Part shown: positions 8,492 to 16,399 of the stretch, piece by piece
How the letters are laid out: every line of letters begins with the position of its first letter
Numbering within the stretch: position 1 is the first letter of the stretch
Assembly (NCBI RefSeq): GCF_000152845.1
Contig: NZ_CH902586.1
Span: 11,601-75,600 of the forward strand
Direction of reading: 5' to 3'
Source of the DNA: Roseovarius sp. 217
GTDB lineage: Bacteria; Pseudomonadota; Alphaproteobacteria; Rhodobacterales; Rhodobacteraceae
Length of the DNA: 64,000 nt
Program-made: the position numbers and the translations under genes
The notes under the pieces: generated by a model
Seen by the model: the letters and a program-made list of their open reading frames with translations, nothing else
The model's database searches: none
Told to the model about the DNA's origin: nothing

Positions 8492-9928
8492 TCAGATTTG
8501 CGGCTTCGCAGCAAATCCCGCAGCACAAAGCCGGTCTCGAAACTCCTGCATCTTCGCTGGATCCCGCAGCGGAATGCGTTCGGCATCCGCGAGCGAGATG
8601 CCCGGCAGCACAGCCTGACAGGCTGCGACAGCGGCACGCGCCGGTTCGGGTCGCCCGAGTGCGACGTGACTTGCCACCAACAGGAAATGCGCGAGATACC
8701 AGCGCGGCATGCGGTGTATGGCACGTTCAGCCCAGAGGATCGCCGCGTCGAAATCGCCTGCGGTGTAATGGGCCAATGCCAGACCCGAAAAGCGAAAGAA
8801 GATGCTGGGATCGCGCGGATTCATCCGGATCGCGACTTCCTGGTTCGCGATAGCCTCCTCGGCCCGACCGGCAATTGCGAGCGCGGTGCCGAGGCTGCCA
8901 TAGGCAACTGAGCAGTTGGGATTGAGCTCGACCGCACGCTCAAGGGCCGCGATCCCCTCATCGAGCCGGTGCAATCCCCAGCAACTGATGCCAAGCGCCC
9001 AATGCGCATATTCATTGCGGTCGTCGAGCCGCGTGGCGCGCCGGGCAAGGGCGTAGGCCGCTTCCATGGCAGGGCCCGGGTCCTCGGCAAAACCCATCAA
9101 GGCGATGTGGTGATTGATCAGCGACAGGACCATGTTGGACTCGGCGCTTTCCGGGTCGATCGCAAGAGCGCGCTCCAGCAAAGTCTTGGCCGAGGCATAG
9201 GCCTCGGGCGTGAAATCATAGAGCAGGTGCCAGGACCGCATGGTCAGCTCCCACACGGTCAGGTCCGGGCGGTTCAGGCGTTCGACAGGTGCCTCGACGG
9301 TGCTGCGATGCACGATGGTCTGGACCTGCGCGACAACCTGCCGGGTGATCTCGTCCTGCAGGTCGAACACGTCCTCGATGCGGCCGTCATAGCGCTCGGA
9401 CCAGACATGCCCACCGGTCAGCCCGTCGATCAGCTGTGCCGTGACGCGCACCCGCTCGCCGGCACGACGGACGCTGCCCTCCAGCACAAAGCGCACGCCA
9501 AGTTCGGTGGAGACGCGCCGGATATCGACGCTTTCGCCCTTGTAGGTGAAGGTGGTGTTGCGCGCGATGATGAACAGCCAGGGCGACCGGGAAAGGGCGG
9601 TGATGATGTCGGCAGTAATCGCATCCGAGAAATATTCCTGCCCGGGATCGTCCGACATATTCTCAAAGGCGAGCACCGCAATCGAGGGCTTGTCGGGGCG
9701 CGGCGGCAGGTCCGGTGCCGGATCGGCGGGCGATACGTCCTCGATGCGCTTGCGCAGGTCGAGCTTGGTGGAGACCCCGAGTTTCCGGTAGATCGTCGCA
9801 AGATGCGTGCGCACGGTCGAGGGGGCAAGGTTCAGACGGTCGGCGATCTGCTGATACGTCTCACCGTCGGCGAAGGCTTTGGCAATCTGGCGTTCACGCG
9901 GGCTGAGCGGATTGGCGGCAAGGCTCAT
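8492..9928 (-). CDS. LuxR-HTH/TolB-like/TPR regulatory protein
   Basis: 478 residues. An N-terminal LuxR-type HTH (LSPRERQIAKAFADGETYQQIADRLNLAPSTVRTHL, ~10-60) is followed by the FENMSDDPGQEYFSDAITADIITALSR domain (~85-215) found in adenylate-cyclase-associated and CadC-type regulators, then several TPR repeats (~250-470). The protein is soluble: no membrane segment is visible. Family members are one-component regulators in which the TPR part mediates protein or ligand contacts. It overlaps the upstream gene by 4 bases (ATGA), and its HTH closely resembles that of this neighbour, so the two were probably built from one duplicated HTH. An N-terminal HTH is unusual for LuxR-type domains. Confidence 0.8.
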   Translation of the reverse strand: MSLAANPLSPRERQIAKAFADGETYQQIADRLNLAPSTVRTHLATIYRKLGVSTKLDLRKRIEDVSPADPAPDLPPRPDKPSIAVLAFENMSDDPGQEYFSDAITADIITALSRSPWLFIIARNTTFTYKGESVDIRRVSTELGVRFVLEGSVRRAGERVRVTAQLIDGLTGGHVWSERYDGRIEDVFDLQDEITRQVVAQVQTIVHRSTVEAPVERLNRPDLTVWELTMRSWHLLYDFTPEAYASAKTLLERALAIDPESAESNMVLSLINHHIALMGFAEDPGPAMEAAYALARRATRLDDRNEYAHWALGISCWGLHRLDEGIAALERAVELNPNCSVAYGSLGTALAIAGRAEEAIANQEVAIRMNPRDPSIFFRFSGLALAHYTAGDFDAAILWAERAIHRMPRWYLAHFLLVASHVALGRPEPARAAVAACQAVLPGISLADAERIPLRDPAKMQEFRDRLCAAGFAAKPQI

Positions 9929-10737
9929 GTCCGCGTCGCCTTCTGACGCAAGGCGTCGATCATCCGCGCATTGTCGAGCGCGATGACGCTCTGATCGGCA
10001 AAGCTCTGTGCCAGCGTGGTGGACTGCGCGCTGAAGGGCCGGACGGTTTGGCGGTAGATCGTGAAGGCACCGACCAGCGTATCGCCCGACATCATCGGAA
10101 TGGCGACAAAGGACCGCGCGCCGCCGAGGACCGCGGTGGCATGGCGCAGCGGATCGTCGGTCTGGAAGATTTCCTCGGCCCGGACATCGTAGATATTCAC
10201 GACACTGCGGCTCTGCGCGAGACGCCCGAGACCGGTGCGCGGGCCCGCCTGAAAGAGGCCCTGCGCGTTGAACCAGTCGCGGAACGGGGTCGGGATGCCC
10301 CGCGTATGGCTGGCCGCAAACCGCCCTTGCCCGTGATGCTCGAAGAGGATGCCGAACTCCGCCTCGCAGAGGTCAAGTGCAAAACCGAGGATCGCCGACA
10401 TCACGGCGTCGATGTCGCCGCGCGACCGGCTGATGATGTGCAGCACTTCGGCCAGGGTCTGTTCGCGGCGCAGGGCCTCCTCGAGGCTCAGTGCGAGTTC
10501 CGAGATGATCGCCGCATGATCGGTCTGCATGTCTGAGGCGGGCTGCGCACCGCCCAGCCGGGCATGCAGGTCCAGCTTGGATGACACTTCGAGCTTGCGG
10601 TAGATCGTGGCGAGATGGGTGCGCACGGTCGACGGCGCGATGCCCAGCCGCGCCGCAATGGCCTGATAGGTATCGCCCTGCGCATAGGCGCTGGCGATCT
10701 CGATCTCGCGCGGGCTGAGGATTTCGTCGGGCGACAC
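9925..10737 (-). CDS. LuxR-HTH/GAF domain regulatory protein
   Basis: About 270 residues from a GTG at 10737. N-terminal LuxR-type HTH (LSPREIEIASAYAQGDTYQAIAARLGI...STVRTHL, ~5-58), a helical linker with SLEEALRREQTLAEVLHIISRS, then a GAF domain (~95-260: ILGFALDLCEAEFGILFEH ... GDTLVGAFTIYRQ ... FADQSVIALDNARMI). GAF domains bind small ligands. The frame stays open upstream, so the start is uncertain; GTG is chosen because the HTH begins directly after it and AAGGA lies ~13 bases upstream. It is divergent from the SnoaL/MFS/AA_synth operon at 10921 and is a good candidate for its regulator. Confidence 0.75.
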   Translation of the reverse strand: MSPDEILSPREIEIASAYAQGDTYQAIAARLGIAPSTVRTHLATIYRKLEVSSKLDLHARLGGAQPASDMQTDHAAIISELALSLEEALRREQTLAEVLHIISRSRGDIDAVMSAILGFALDLCEAEFGILFEHHGQGRFAASHTRGIPTPFRDWFNAQGLFQAGPRTGLGRLAQSRSVVNIYDVRAEEIFQTDDPLRHATAVLGGARSFVAIPMMSGDTLVGAFTIYRQTVRPFSAQSTTLAQSFADQSVIALDNARMIDALRQKATRT

Positions 10738-10920
10738 GGGACAGGCACATCCTTCGGCAGGGTTTCTCCCCGATCCTCTGGCACCGGGGTCAATCAGGCA
10801 ATCCTGCAAATGCTGTAGCAGAATACTGCACGCTCGGGGCGCAGAATACAGCAACTGGCCGATATTCAAGGCCCGGCCACAGGCGCATCCTGATCGCAGG
10901 ATCAACAGGGAGGCGGACCA
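10738..10920. promoter_or_regulatory. Divergent regulatory region with dyad and direct repeats
   Basis: Intergenic region between the LuxR-GAF gene (minus) and the SnoaL/MFS operon (plus). It contains a 7-bp dyad TGCTGTA (10811-10817) / TACAGCA (10847-10853) and a direct repeat GCAGAATAC (10818-10826 and 10841-10849), i.e. two similar units in tandem. This is a plausible operator for the adjacent LuxR-type proteins. The role is inferred from position and symmetry only. Confidence 0.4.
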
Positions 10921-11334
10921 ATGACACTTGAACGGACAGCACGGAATTTCTTCGAGGCCTGCGAAACCGGCGGCGGCTGGGCCGCCTGCAAGGCATTTTG
11001 TCATGATCGTGCGAGCTTTTCCTGTCAGGCCGACGCACTGGCGGACACGACCACGCTGGAAGATTACGCGGAATGGGCGAAAGGCCTCCTGGGTCCGATC
11101 CCGGACGGGCGCTATGACCTGACCGCCTTTGCGGTTGATGCGGATCGAAGCACGGTGGTCGCCTCGGCGGTGTTCCAAGGCACCCAGACCGGCGCAGGCG
11201 GGCCGGGCGCGCCGACAGGAAAGGCCGTCGCATCCGACTACGCCTATGTCATGCGCTTCGACGGGGATCGCATCGCGCATATGACCAAGATCTGGAACGA
11301 CGCGCAGGCGCTGCGTCAGCTCGGCTGGGCGTGA
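10921..11334 (+). CDS. SnoaL-like (NTF2 fold) protein
   Basis: 137 residues with the cone-shaped NTF2/SnoaL pattern: N-terminal helix RTARNFFEACETGGGWAACKAFCHDRASFSC, middle VVASAVFQGTQ strand and YAYVMRFDGDRIAHMTKIWND near the C-terminus. SnoaL-like proteins include polyketide cyclases, isomerases and carbonyl-handling enzymes, but most plasmid members are uncharacterised. GGGAGG lies ahead of the ATG. The stop overlaps the start of the MFS gene, so this is the first gene of a three-gene operon. Confidence 0.75.
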   Translation: MTLERTARNFFEACETGGGWAACKAFCHDRASFSCQADALADTTTLEDYAEWAKGLLGPIPDGRYDLTAFAVDADRSTVVASAVFQGTQTGAGGPGAPTGKAVASDYAYVMRFDGDRIAHMTKIWNDAQALRQLGWA

Positions 11335-12509
11335 TGCGCTGGCGCATCCTGGCGCTGCTCTTTCTCGCCCGTGTCGGGGCCGGTTTCCAGTTTCAGACCA
11401 TGGGGTCGGTCGGCACTGAGCTTTCGGGTGCCTTCGGCCTCGACAATGCCGAGATCGGGCTCATGATCGGTCTGTTCATGGCACCGGGCCTTCTGCTCGC
11501 CTTGCCGGCCGGGTTTTCCGGGCGCTTCGTCTCGGATCGCATGCTGGTCGGACTGGGGCTTGCGGCGCTGGCACTGGGCGGCGCGATTTCTGCTCTGGCG
11601 ACAGCCCCTGTCGGTATCGGTGCCGGTCGGGTGCTCTCCGGTGCCGGGTTCGTGATTGCGGGGCTCTATTTCACCAAGATGGTGGCGGACTGGTTCGAGG
11701 GCCGCGAGATCGCCACGGCGATGAGTGTTCTCGTGATGAGCTGGCCCTTCGGCATCGCCATGGGGCAGGTCGGGCACACCTGGCTGACAGAGATCCATGG
11801 CTGGCGCGCGCCTTTTGCAGTCGCCTCGGTCTGGTGCGCCCTTGCGGCCCTTGCGGTCTTCACGCTCTATCGTCCACCGAACGGCCTACCCTCCGGTGCA
11901 GGCACCTGGATAAAGGGGCTCCTGCCGCATGAGTGGGGGCTGGTTGTCTGTGCAGGCACCGCCTGGGGCGTTTTCAACGCGGGGTATGTCGTCTACCTGA
12001 GCTTCGGCCCGAGCATGCTCGAGGCGCAGGGCATGGGCACCTTGGCCGCGGCTTCGGTGATCAGCGTCGGCAGCTGGCTGATGATCCTGTCGGGGGCTGT
12101 CTGTGGTCAGATCGCAGACCGCTTCGGGCGACGCGAGACAATTCTGGCTATCTGCACCGCCGCTGCGGTTCTTTCCCTGCTGTTGCTCAAGATGCCCGGC
12201 ACTGGGCTGGCGGCAAGCCTGCTCTTCGGCCTGGTCGGGATGGCACCTGCCGGCGTCATCATGGCGCTGGCAGGTCAGGCGGTGGCGCCCGAACGACGCG
12301 CGTTCGGCATGGGGGTGTTTTTCACCACCTATTATGCCATCATGACCGCAAGCCCACCGATTGCGGGCTGGCTCTTCGACCAAAACGGGGTGCCAGACAG
12401 CGCCATCCTCTTCGGTGCCGCGATTTTTGCTCTCGTCTTACCCGTCGCCATTATATTCCGGATGCTCAAGACCGGAGCCGCCGCAGAACCACTGAAGGAA
12501 ACGGCCTGA
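11331..12509 (+). CDS. MFS transporter
   Basis: About 391 residues with roughly 12 hydrophobic segments, fitting a complete major facilitator. A conserved loop 2-3 type motif (GRFVSDRMLVGLGLAALALGG) lies near residue 65 and a second copy (GQIADRFGRRETIL) near residue 255, the usual arrangement of two 6-helix halves. The start is GTG 11331 or the adjacent ATG 11334, within the stop of the SnoaL gene. It most resembles cyanate/nitrate-type or aromatic-acid-type carriers, but the substrate cannot be assigned. It shares a TGATG junction with the downstream AA_synth gene. Confidence 0.85.
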   Translation: MMRWRILALLFLARVGAGFQFQTMGSVGTELSGAFGLDNAEIGLMIGLFMAPGLLLALPAGFSGRFVSDRMLVGLGLAALALGGAISALATAPVGIGAGRVLSGAGFVIAGLYFTKMVADWFEGREIATAMSVLVMSWPFGIAMGQVGHTWLTEIHGWRAPFAVASVWCALAALAVFTLYRPPNGLPSGAGTWIKGLLPHEWGLVVCAGTAWGVFNAGYVVYLSFGPSMLEAQGMGTLAAASVISVGSWLMILSGAVCGQIADRFGRRETILAICTAAAVLSLLLLKMPGTGLAASLLFGLVGMAPAGVIMALAGQAVAPERRAFGMGVFFTTYYAIMTASPPIAGWLFDQNGVPDSAILFGAAIFALVLPVAIIFRMLKTGAAAEPLKETA

Positions 12510-13051
12510 TGCTGATCCGAAAGACAATGCTGATCCGGGACCGGACCGAGACCGACGAGATGGGCACCCCCTGCGCCCCTCTCACCCGCGTAGCGGCGTT
12601 GGCCGTGCTGCGCAATCCCTTTGCCGGGATCGATCAGGACGACCTCACAGAACTATTCGAATTCGGCGCAACGCTTGGCGCGCAACTGGCCGCAGAGGCC
12701 GTGGCCGCCCTCGATACGCCGCCCGTCAGCTACGGCAAGGCCGCCACCGTCGGCGCTCATGGCGCGGCAGAGCACGGCGCGGCACTCTTGCATCCGCGAC
12801 TGGGAAAACCCGTGCGCGCGGCGATCGGCGGCGGTCAAGCACTCATGCCCTCGATTGTGAAACTGGGTGGTCTTGGCTGTTTCATCGATCTGCCGCTCGG
12901 GCACAAGGACGAGGCCTGGTCCTTCGATCACATCGATACCCTGAGCATTGCAGTGCCGGATGCACCGCTCCCAAACGAGATCGTCGTTTGTGTCGGCATG
13001 TCAGATGGCGCGCGCCCTCGGGCACGTGTAGGAAAAGGTCCAAGCCAATAA
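12509..13051 (+). CDS. Amino acid synthesis (AA_synth, PF06684-like) family protein
   Basis: 180 residues. The C-terminal half matches the family well: GKAATVGAHGAAEHGAALLHPRLGKPVRAAIG, ALMPSIVKLGG, DLPLGHKDEAWSFDHIDTL and NEIVVCVGMSDGARPRARVGKG. Family members are named from an old proposed role in amino acid synthesis; they often neighbour transporters and amidohydrolase-type catabolic genes, and their chemistry is not established. The ATG overlaps the MFS stop by one base. With the SnoaL-like and MFS genes it suggests a small uptake-and-conversion operon for an unknown compound. Confidence 0.8.
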   Translation: MLIRKTMLIRDRTETDEMGTPCAPLTRVAALAVLRNPFAGIDQDDLTELFEFGATLGAQLAAEAVAALDTPPVSYGKAATVGAHGAAEHGAALLHPRLGKPVRAAIGGGQALMPSIVKLGGLGCFIDLPLGHKDEAWSFDHIDTLSIAVPDAPLPNEIVVCVGMSDGARPRARVGKGPSQ

Positions 13052-13474
13052 AGTTGCGGTCCATTTCTGCTGGACAGACGAACTCTTGATCGAAGCAGAC
13101 ATTCACTGTGACCCAAGCCGATGTCAGCAATGCCTCGGGGCCGTTTCACGTCGCTCAAGCAAGCGCGGCGGAATTCCCGACTTTCTCTGCAGGTGTGAAT
13201 AGCTCGTGTCCGGGAGGGAAAAGCGGCCATTCACGGCAAGCATGATCATGACAGCGATGCCGCACCATGCATCGAGGTTGGCAATGCGCAGGAAGCGGAG
13301 TCTTCAAAGTCATGGCCGTTTCCCTACACCGGACCTGCGTGCTATGTGCAACGCATTCGGGCTCTGAGTCCATTCTTGCCTCCCGCCTTTTCCGCCAACT
13401 TGGCATAATCCTTTTACTTTGTCTTACAATTGGTTCAGCATCTCACCAAAGCGTTTGAGGGGCCGAGAGCACCA
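13052..13474. other. Intergenic, no gene seen
   Basis: About 420 bases after the AA_synth gene. No convincing reading frame or terminator. It contains the 12-base GCCATTCACGGC (13226-13237) also found at 5142-5153. Confidence 0.45.
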
Positions 13475-13837
13475 ATGGCGACGACTGACGAAATGCGGGT
13501 GCTGCTTCAAAAGTATCTGGAGGCCTACCGTAAAAAAGATGCCGCAGGATGTGCGGCATGCTTCGCGTCGAACGCTGTGTTGTACTCTTCCTATGCAGCG
13601 CCTGCTGAGGGCCGCGACGCAATTGAAGATGTACATCGTGATTGGGTCTCTGAAGGTGGTGCTGACAAGACGCTGGATATTTTACGCGCAGGTTCTGACA
13701 GGGAAAGCTCTTGGTGCGTTGCGCGTTTTTCCGACGGAGATCCGCCAAACCAAGGGTTTTCATTGAATGTATTCGAACGCGATGAAAACGGAGCTTGGTT
13801 GATTTCCGTGAGCAGCCTCTCAGAGTACGAAGGCTAA
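13475..13837 (+). CDS. SnoaL/DUF4440-like (NTF2 fold) protein
   Basis: About 120 residues from ATG 13475 (MATTDEMRVLLQKYLEAYRKKDAAGCAACFASNAVLYSS...). The pattern of N-terminal helices, YLEAYRKKDAAGCAACFA, a central G-D-AIEDVHRDWV segment and the C-terminal NVFERDENGAWLISVSSLS is that of a single-domain NTF2-like protein. An upstream in-frame ATG at 13430 exists, but GAGGGG before 13475 and the usual domain start favour the shorter form. It lies 30 bases upstream of a broken GNAT gene and may have been cotranscribed with it. Substrate unknown. Confidence 0.65.
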   Translation: MATTDEMRVLLQKYLEAYRKKDAAGCAACFASNAVLYSSYAAPAEGRDAIEDVHRDWVSEGGADKTLDILRAGSDRESSWCVARFSDGDPPNQGFSLNVFERDENGAWLISVSSLSEYEG

Positions 13838-13867
13838 CCCAAAGGTGATGTTCAAGAGCAGGTCAAT

Positions 13868-14441
13868 ATGAAGGTAATAGAGGCGAATCCTGCTCAATTC
13901 GAAGCCGCTATCAAGCTGATGACGCATTGCTTTATTGACGATCCCGTGTGCCGATACCTCTACCCGAACACGTCCCAGTATCTCGAGTTTTTTCCTGAAT
14001 ATGTGCGCATTTACGGTGAGAAGGGCGTGGCGCGTGGCGGGGCCCATATTTGCGGTGACCGTGGTGCTGCGCTCTGGGTTCCACCGGATGTCCATCCTGA
14101 CGAAAAGGCGCTCGATGCCCTTCTGACGCGTAGTGTTGCGCCTGAAGCTAAGGCTGAATTCTTCGATGTTTATTCTGAGTTTGATCGTGCACACCCATCA
14201 GAGCCTCATTGGTTTTTACCGTTGATGGGCGTTGATCCGTTTATGAAGAAACGGGGCATTGATGATGCATGGATTGAATATGTGCGATCAGGACGGAACG
14301 ATCGCCTACCTCGAGTCAACAAAGCCAGAGAACGTCCCATTTTACGAGAGGTTTGGCTTCAGATCGCACTACACAATAGATGTGGGCGGTCACCCAAAGG
14401 TCGTCACGATGGTGAGACCAGCGAAGAAGGCAAATCCGTAG
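13868..14441 (+). pseudogene. GNAT-family N-acetyltransferase, frameshifted
   Basis: The first ~130 residues (MKVIEANPAQFEAAIKLMTHCFIDDP... HWFLPLMGVDPFMKKRGI) are a GNAT N-terminal part up to the acetyl-CoA binding region; the rest of the domain (MMHGLNMCDQDGTIAYLESTKPENVPFYERFGF...) continues in another frame from about 14259 to the stop at 14441. In intact relatives the two parts are contiguous as a Q/RGIGSAL-like loop followed by the helix. A single-base indel near 14250-14260 would rejoin them. As it stands, the CoA-binding loop is broken, so the protein is probably inactive. The neighbouring IS1182 element starts 45 bases downstream. Confidence 0.8.
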
Positions 14442-14485
14442 GAAGAAGGTCGACAAGCAGAGTGCGCGAAGGGTCGCTTCGTCCG

Positions 14486-15999
14486 GATACTGTTGAAAAA
14501 GTCCGTTGCTTGGCGTTCGAAGCTTTGATTCACTCTTTCTAAGAGTGGAGGGCATCGCGATGATGGGGCCAAGGCAAGTTGCGCAGGGCGCGCTGTTTTA
14601 CGAGTTCTCGATCGAAGGGTTCGTGCCTCTGGATCACCCGGTGCGCGGTATCGACCGGTTCCTCGATCTATCGTATGTGCGGCCGCTGCTGGCACCTTAC
14701 TATAGCTCTGGCGGCCGCCCGTCGATCGATCCTGAGCTGATGATCCGCATGTTGCTGCTGGGCTATTGCATGGGCATCCGGTCCGAGCGGCGGCTCTGCG
14801 AAGAGGTCCATGTCAATCTGGCGTATCGGTGGTTTTGCAGGCTCGATCTGACCGATGCGGTGCCCGATCATTCGACATTTTCCAAGAACCGCCACGGCCG
14901 CTTTCGCGAGAGCGGCCTGTTCAGGAATCTGTTCGAGACCGTCCTGCAACGCTGCATGGATGAAGGTTTGGTCGGCGGCCACAGCTTCGGCGTCGATGCC
15001 AGCCTGATACCGGCGAATGCCAATCAGACACGCGGCATCGACAGCAAGGAAGGCCTGCCGCCGGACCTCACGTCCCGCGCTGTGGACGAATATCTTGAAA
15101 CACTCGACGATGCGGCCTTCGGCGCAGCAACCGACGCCATTCCCAAATACGTCTCGCCGGTGGACCCGGCCGCGCGCTGGACGGGTGCCGATGGCGGTGC
15201 CGCCTACTTTGCCTATTCCACCAACTATCTGGTGGATCTGGACAATGCCGTGATCGTGGATGTCGAACCCACAGCTCCGATCCGGCCAGCGGAGGCGCGT
15301 GCTGCGCGGGACATGATTGACCGGGTGCAGGCACGCTTCGGCATCAAACCTGGCAAGCTGGTCGGCGATACAGGCTACGGGTCGGCCGAGATGCTTGGCT
15401 GGCTGGTGGAGGACCGCAAGATCGCACCTCACATCCCGGTCTGGGACAAATCGAAACGCACCGACGGCACCTTCTCGCGTGAGGACTTTGCCTACGATAC
15501 GACCGCCGACAGGTATACATGCCCTGCCGGAAATACGCTCGAGACGTCCCGCCGGAAATTCTCGAAGCCGCGCCCCACGAATGTCAGCAAGGACGGTTTG
15601 ATCCGCTATAGGGCGCGCAAACAGGATTGCGAAACCTGTCATCTGAAAGCGCGATGCTGCCCGACCCAACCTGCCAGGAAAGTGCTCCGATCCGTTCACG
15701 AAGCAGCAAGAGATATCGCCCGCGACATCCGCAAAACCGACGCTTACATGACCTCGTTCATGCAAAGGCGAAAGGTCGAGATGCTTTTTGCCCATCTGAA
15801 GCGATACATCGGGCTGCGAACGATGCGACTGCGTGGACCCAAAGGCGCAACCGAGCAATTCCAGCTTGCAGCAACCGCCCAGAACCTCCGCAAACTGGCC
15901 AAATTGGTGCCCGTGCCAGCCCCCTCATGAGGGACTGGCAACCGGCTCACTTTGGATGCCGGTCAGAACGTTTCGATCGTCGACTTTTTCAACAGTATC
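14486..15999 (+). mobile_element. IS1182-family insertion sequence (copy B)
   Basis: Bounded by a perfect 18-bp inverted repeat: GATACTGTTGAAAAAGTC at 14486-14503 and its reverse complement at 15982-15999. It encloses one full-length transposase gene. It is a different member of the family from copy A, sharing GTTGAAAAA-type ends but clearly diverged in sequence. Confidence 0.88.
14560..15930 (+). CDS. IS1182-family transposase
   Basis: 456 residues, full length and uninterrupted. Same architecture as the transposase at 1829: GPRQVAQGALFYEFSIEGFVP, SERRLCEEVHVNLAYRWFC, DHSTFSKNRHGRF, FGVDASLIPANAN (probable first catalytic Asp), GDTGYGSAEM and a C-terminal CETCHLKARCCP cluster, ending RKVEMLFAHLKRYIGL...AATAQNLRKLAKL. 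ATG 14560 is chosen because GGAGGG lies ~8 bases upstream and the family start matches; an in-frame ATG at 14506 would add 18 residues from the IS end. Confidence 0.93.
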   Translation: MMGPRQVAQGALFYEFSIEGFVPLDHPVRGIDRFLDLSYVRPLLAPYYSSGGRPSIDPELMIRMLLLGYCMGIRSERRLCEEVHVNLAYRWFCRLDLTDAVPDHSTFSKNRHGRFRESGLFRNLFETVLQRCMDEGLVGGHSFGVDASLIPANANQTRGIDSKEGLPPDLTSRAVDEYLETLDDAAFGAATDAIPKYVSPVDPAARWTGADGGAAYFAYSTNYLVDLDNAVIVDVEPTAPIRPAEARAARDMIDRVQARFGIKPGKLVGDTGYGSAEMLGWLVEDRKIAPHIPVWDKSKRTDGTFSREDFAYDTTADRYTCPAGNTLETSRRKFSKPRPTNVSKDGLIRYRARKQDCETCHLKARCCPTQPARKVLRSVHEAARDIARDIRKTDAYMTSFMQRRKVEMLFAHLKRYIGLRTMRLRGPKGATEQFQLAATAQNLRKLAKLVPVPAPS

Positions 16000-16399
16000 T
16001 CCGCTCTACCGACCTTCACCCTCCGAAAATGCTGCACGATGCACGAATGGCCGGTCTGGTGAAGTTGCGCCGCAGCACCGGTCACCTTGGCGAGCGGCAG
16101 CAATGGGCCGAACACGATGCTGCACCTGCGAAAGAGGCTTCCATGCTGCGATGTGCGTGACTGTCTGCAATGGTGAAGGTTTCGACATGGGCAAGCCCCG
16201 CAAGCGGGGCCGGGCTGCTGAGGCTCCGCCCTGAATTCTGACCTTGCTGTCTTCCTGTGCCAATACGTCTTGGTCTGTCTCATCCTGAGCCATCCCAAAA
16301 CGTTTGCCACATGGTCGGCTTCACGATCAGCTTTCAGCCCTGACGGGTCTGCATCCCTCTTGCAAGGCGGACGCTGCCGCCGGGCGAAGCCGAGGGGCT
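16000..16399. other. Intergenic between two insertion sequences
   Basis: About 400 bases between IS1182 copy B and the IS5-family element. No supported gene; probably decayed DNA. Confidence 0.45.

Noticed and set aside
8969..9946. 325-codon plus-strand frame opposite the LuxR-TPR regulator.
   Set aside because: Antisense shadow; the minus strand encodes HTH and TPR motifs and overlaps properly with its operon partner.
1752..15999. Two IS1182-family elements in the same orientation could define a composite transposon.
   Set aside because: The two elements differ clearly in transposase sequence and terminal repeats (imperfect ends in one, 18-bp perfect ends in the other), so one transposase would not be expected to mobilise the pair, and no shared target duplication was seen.
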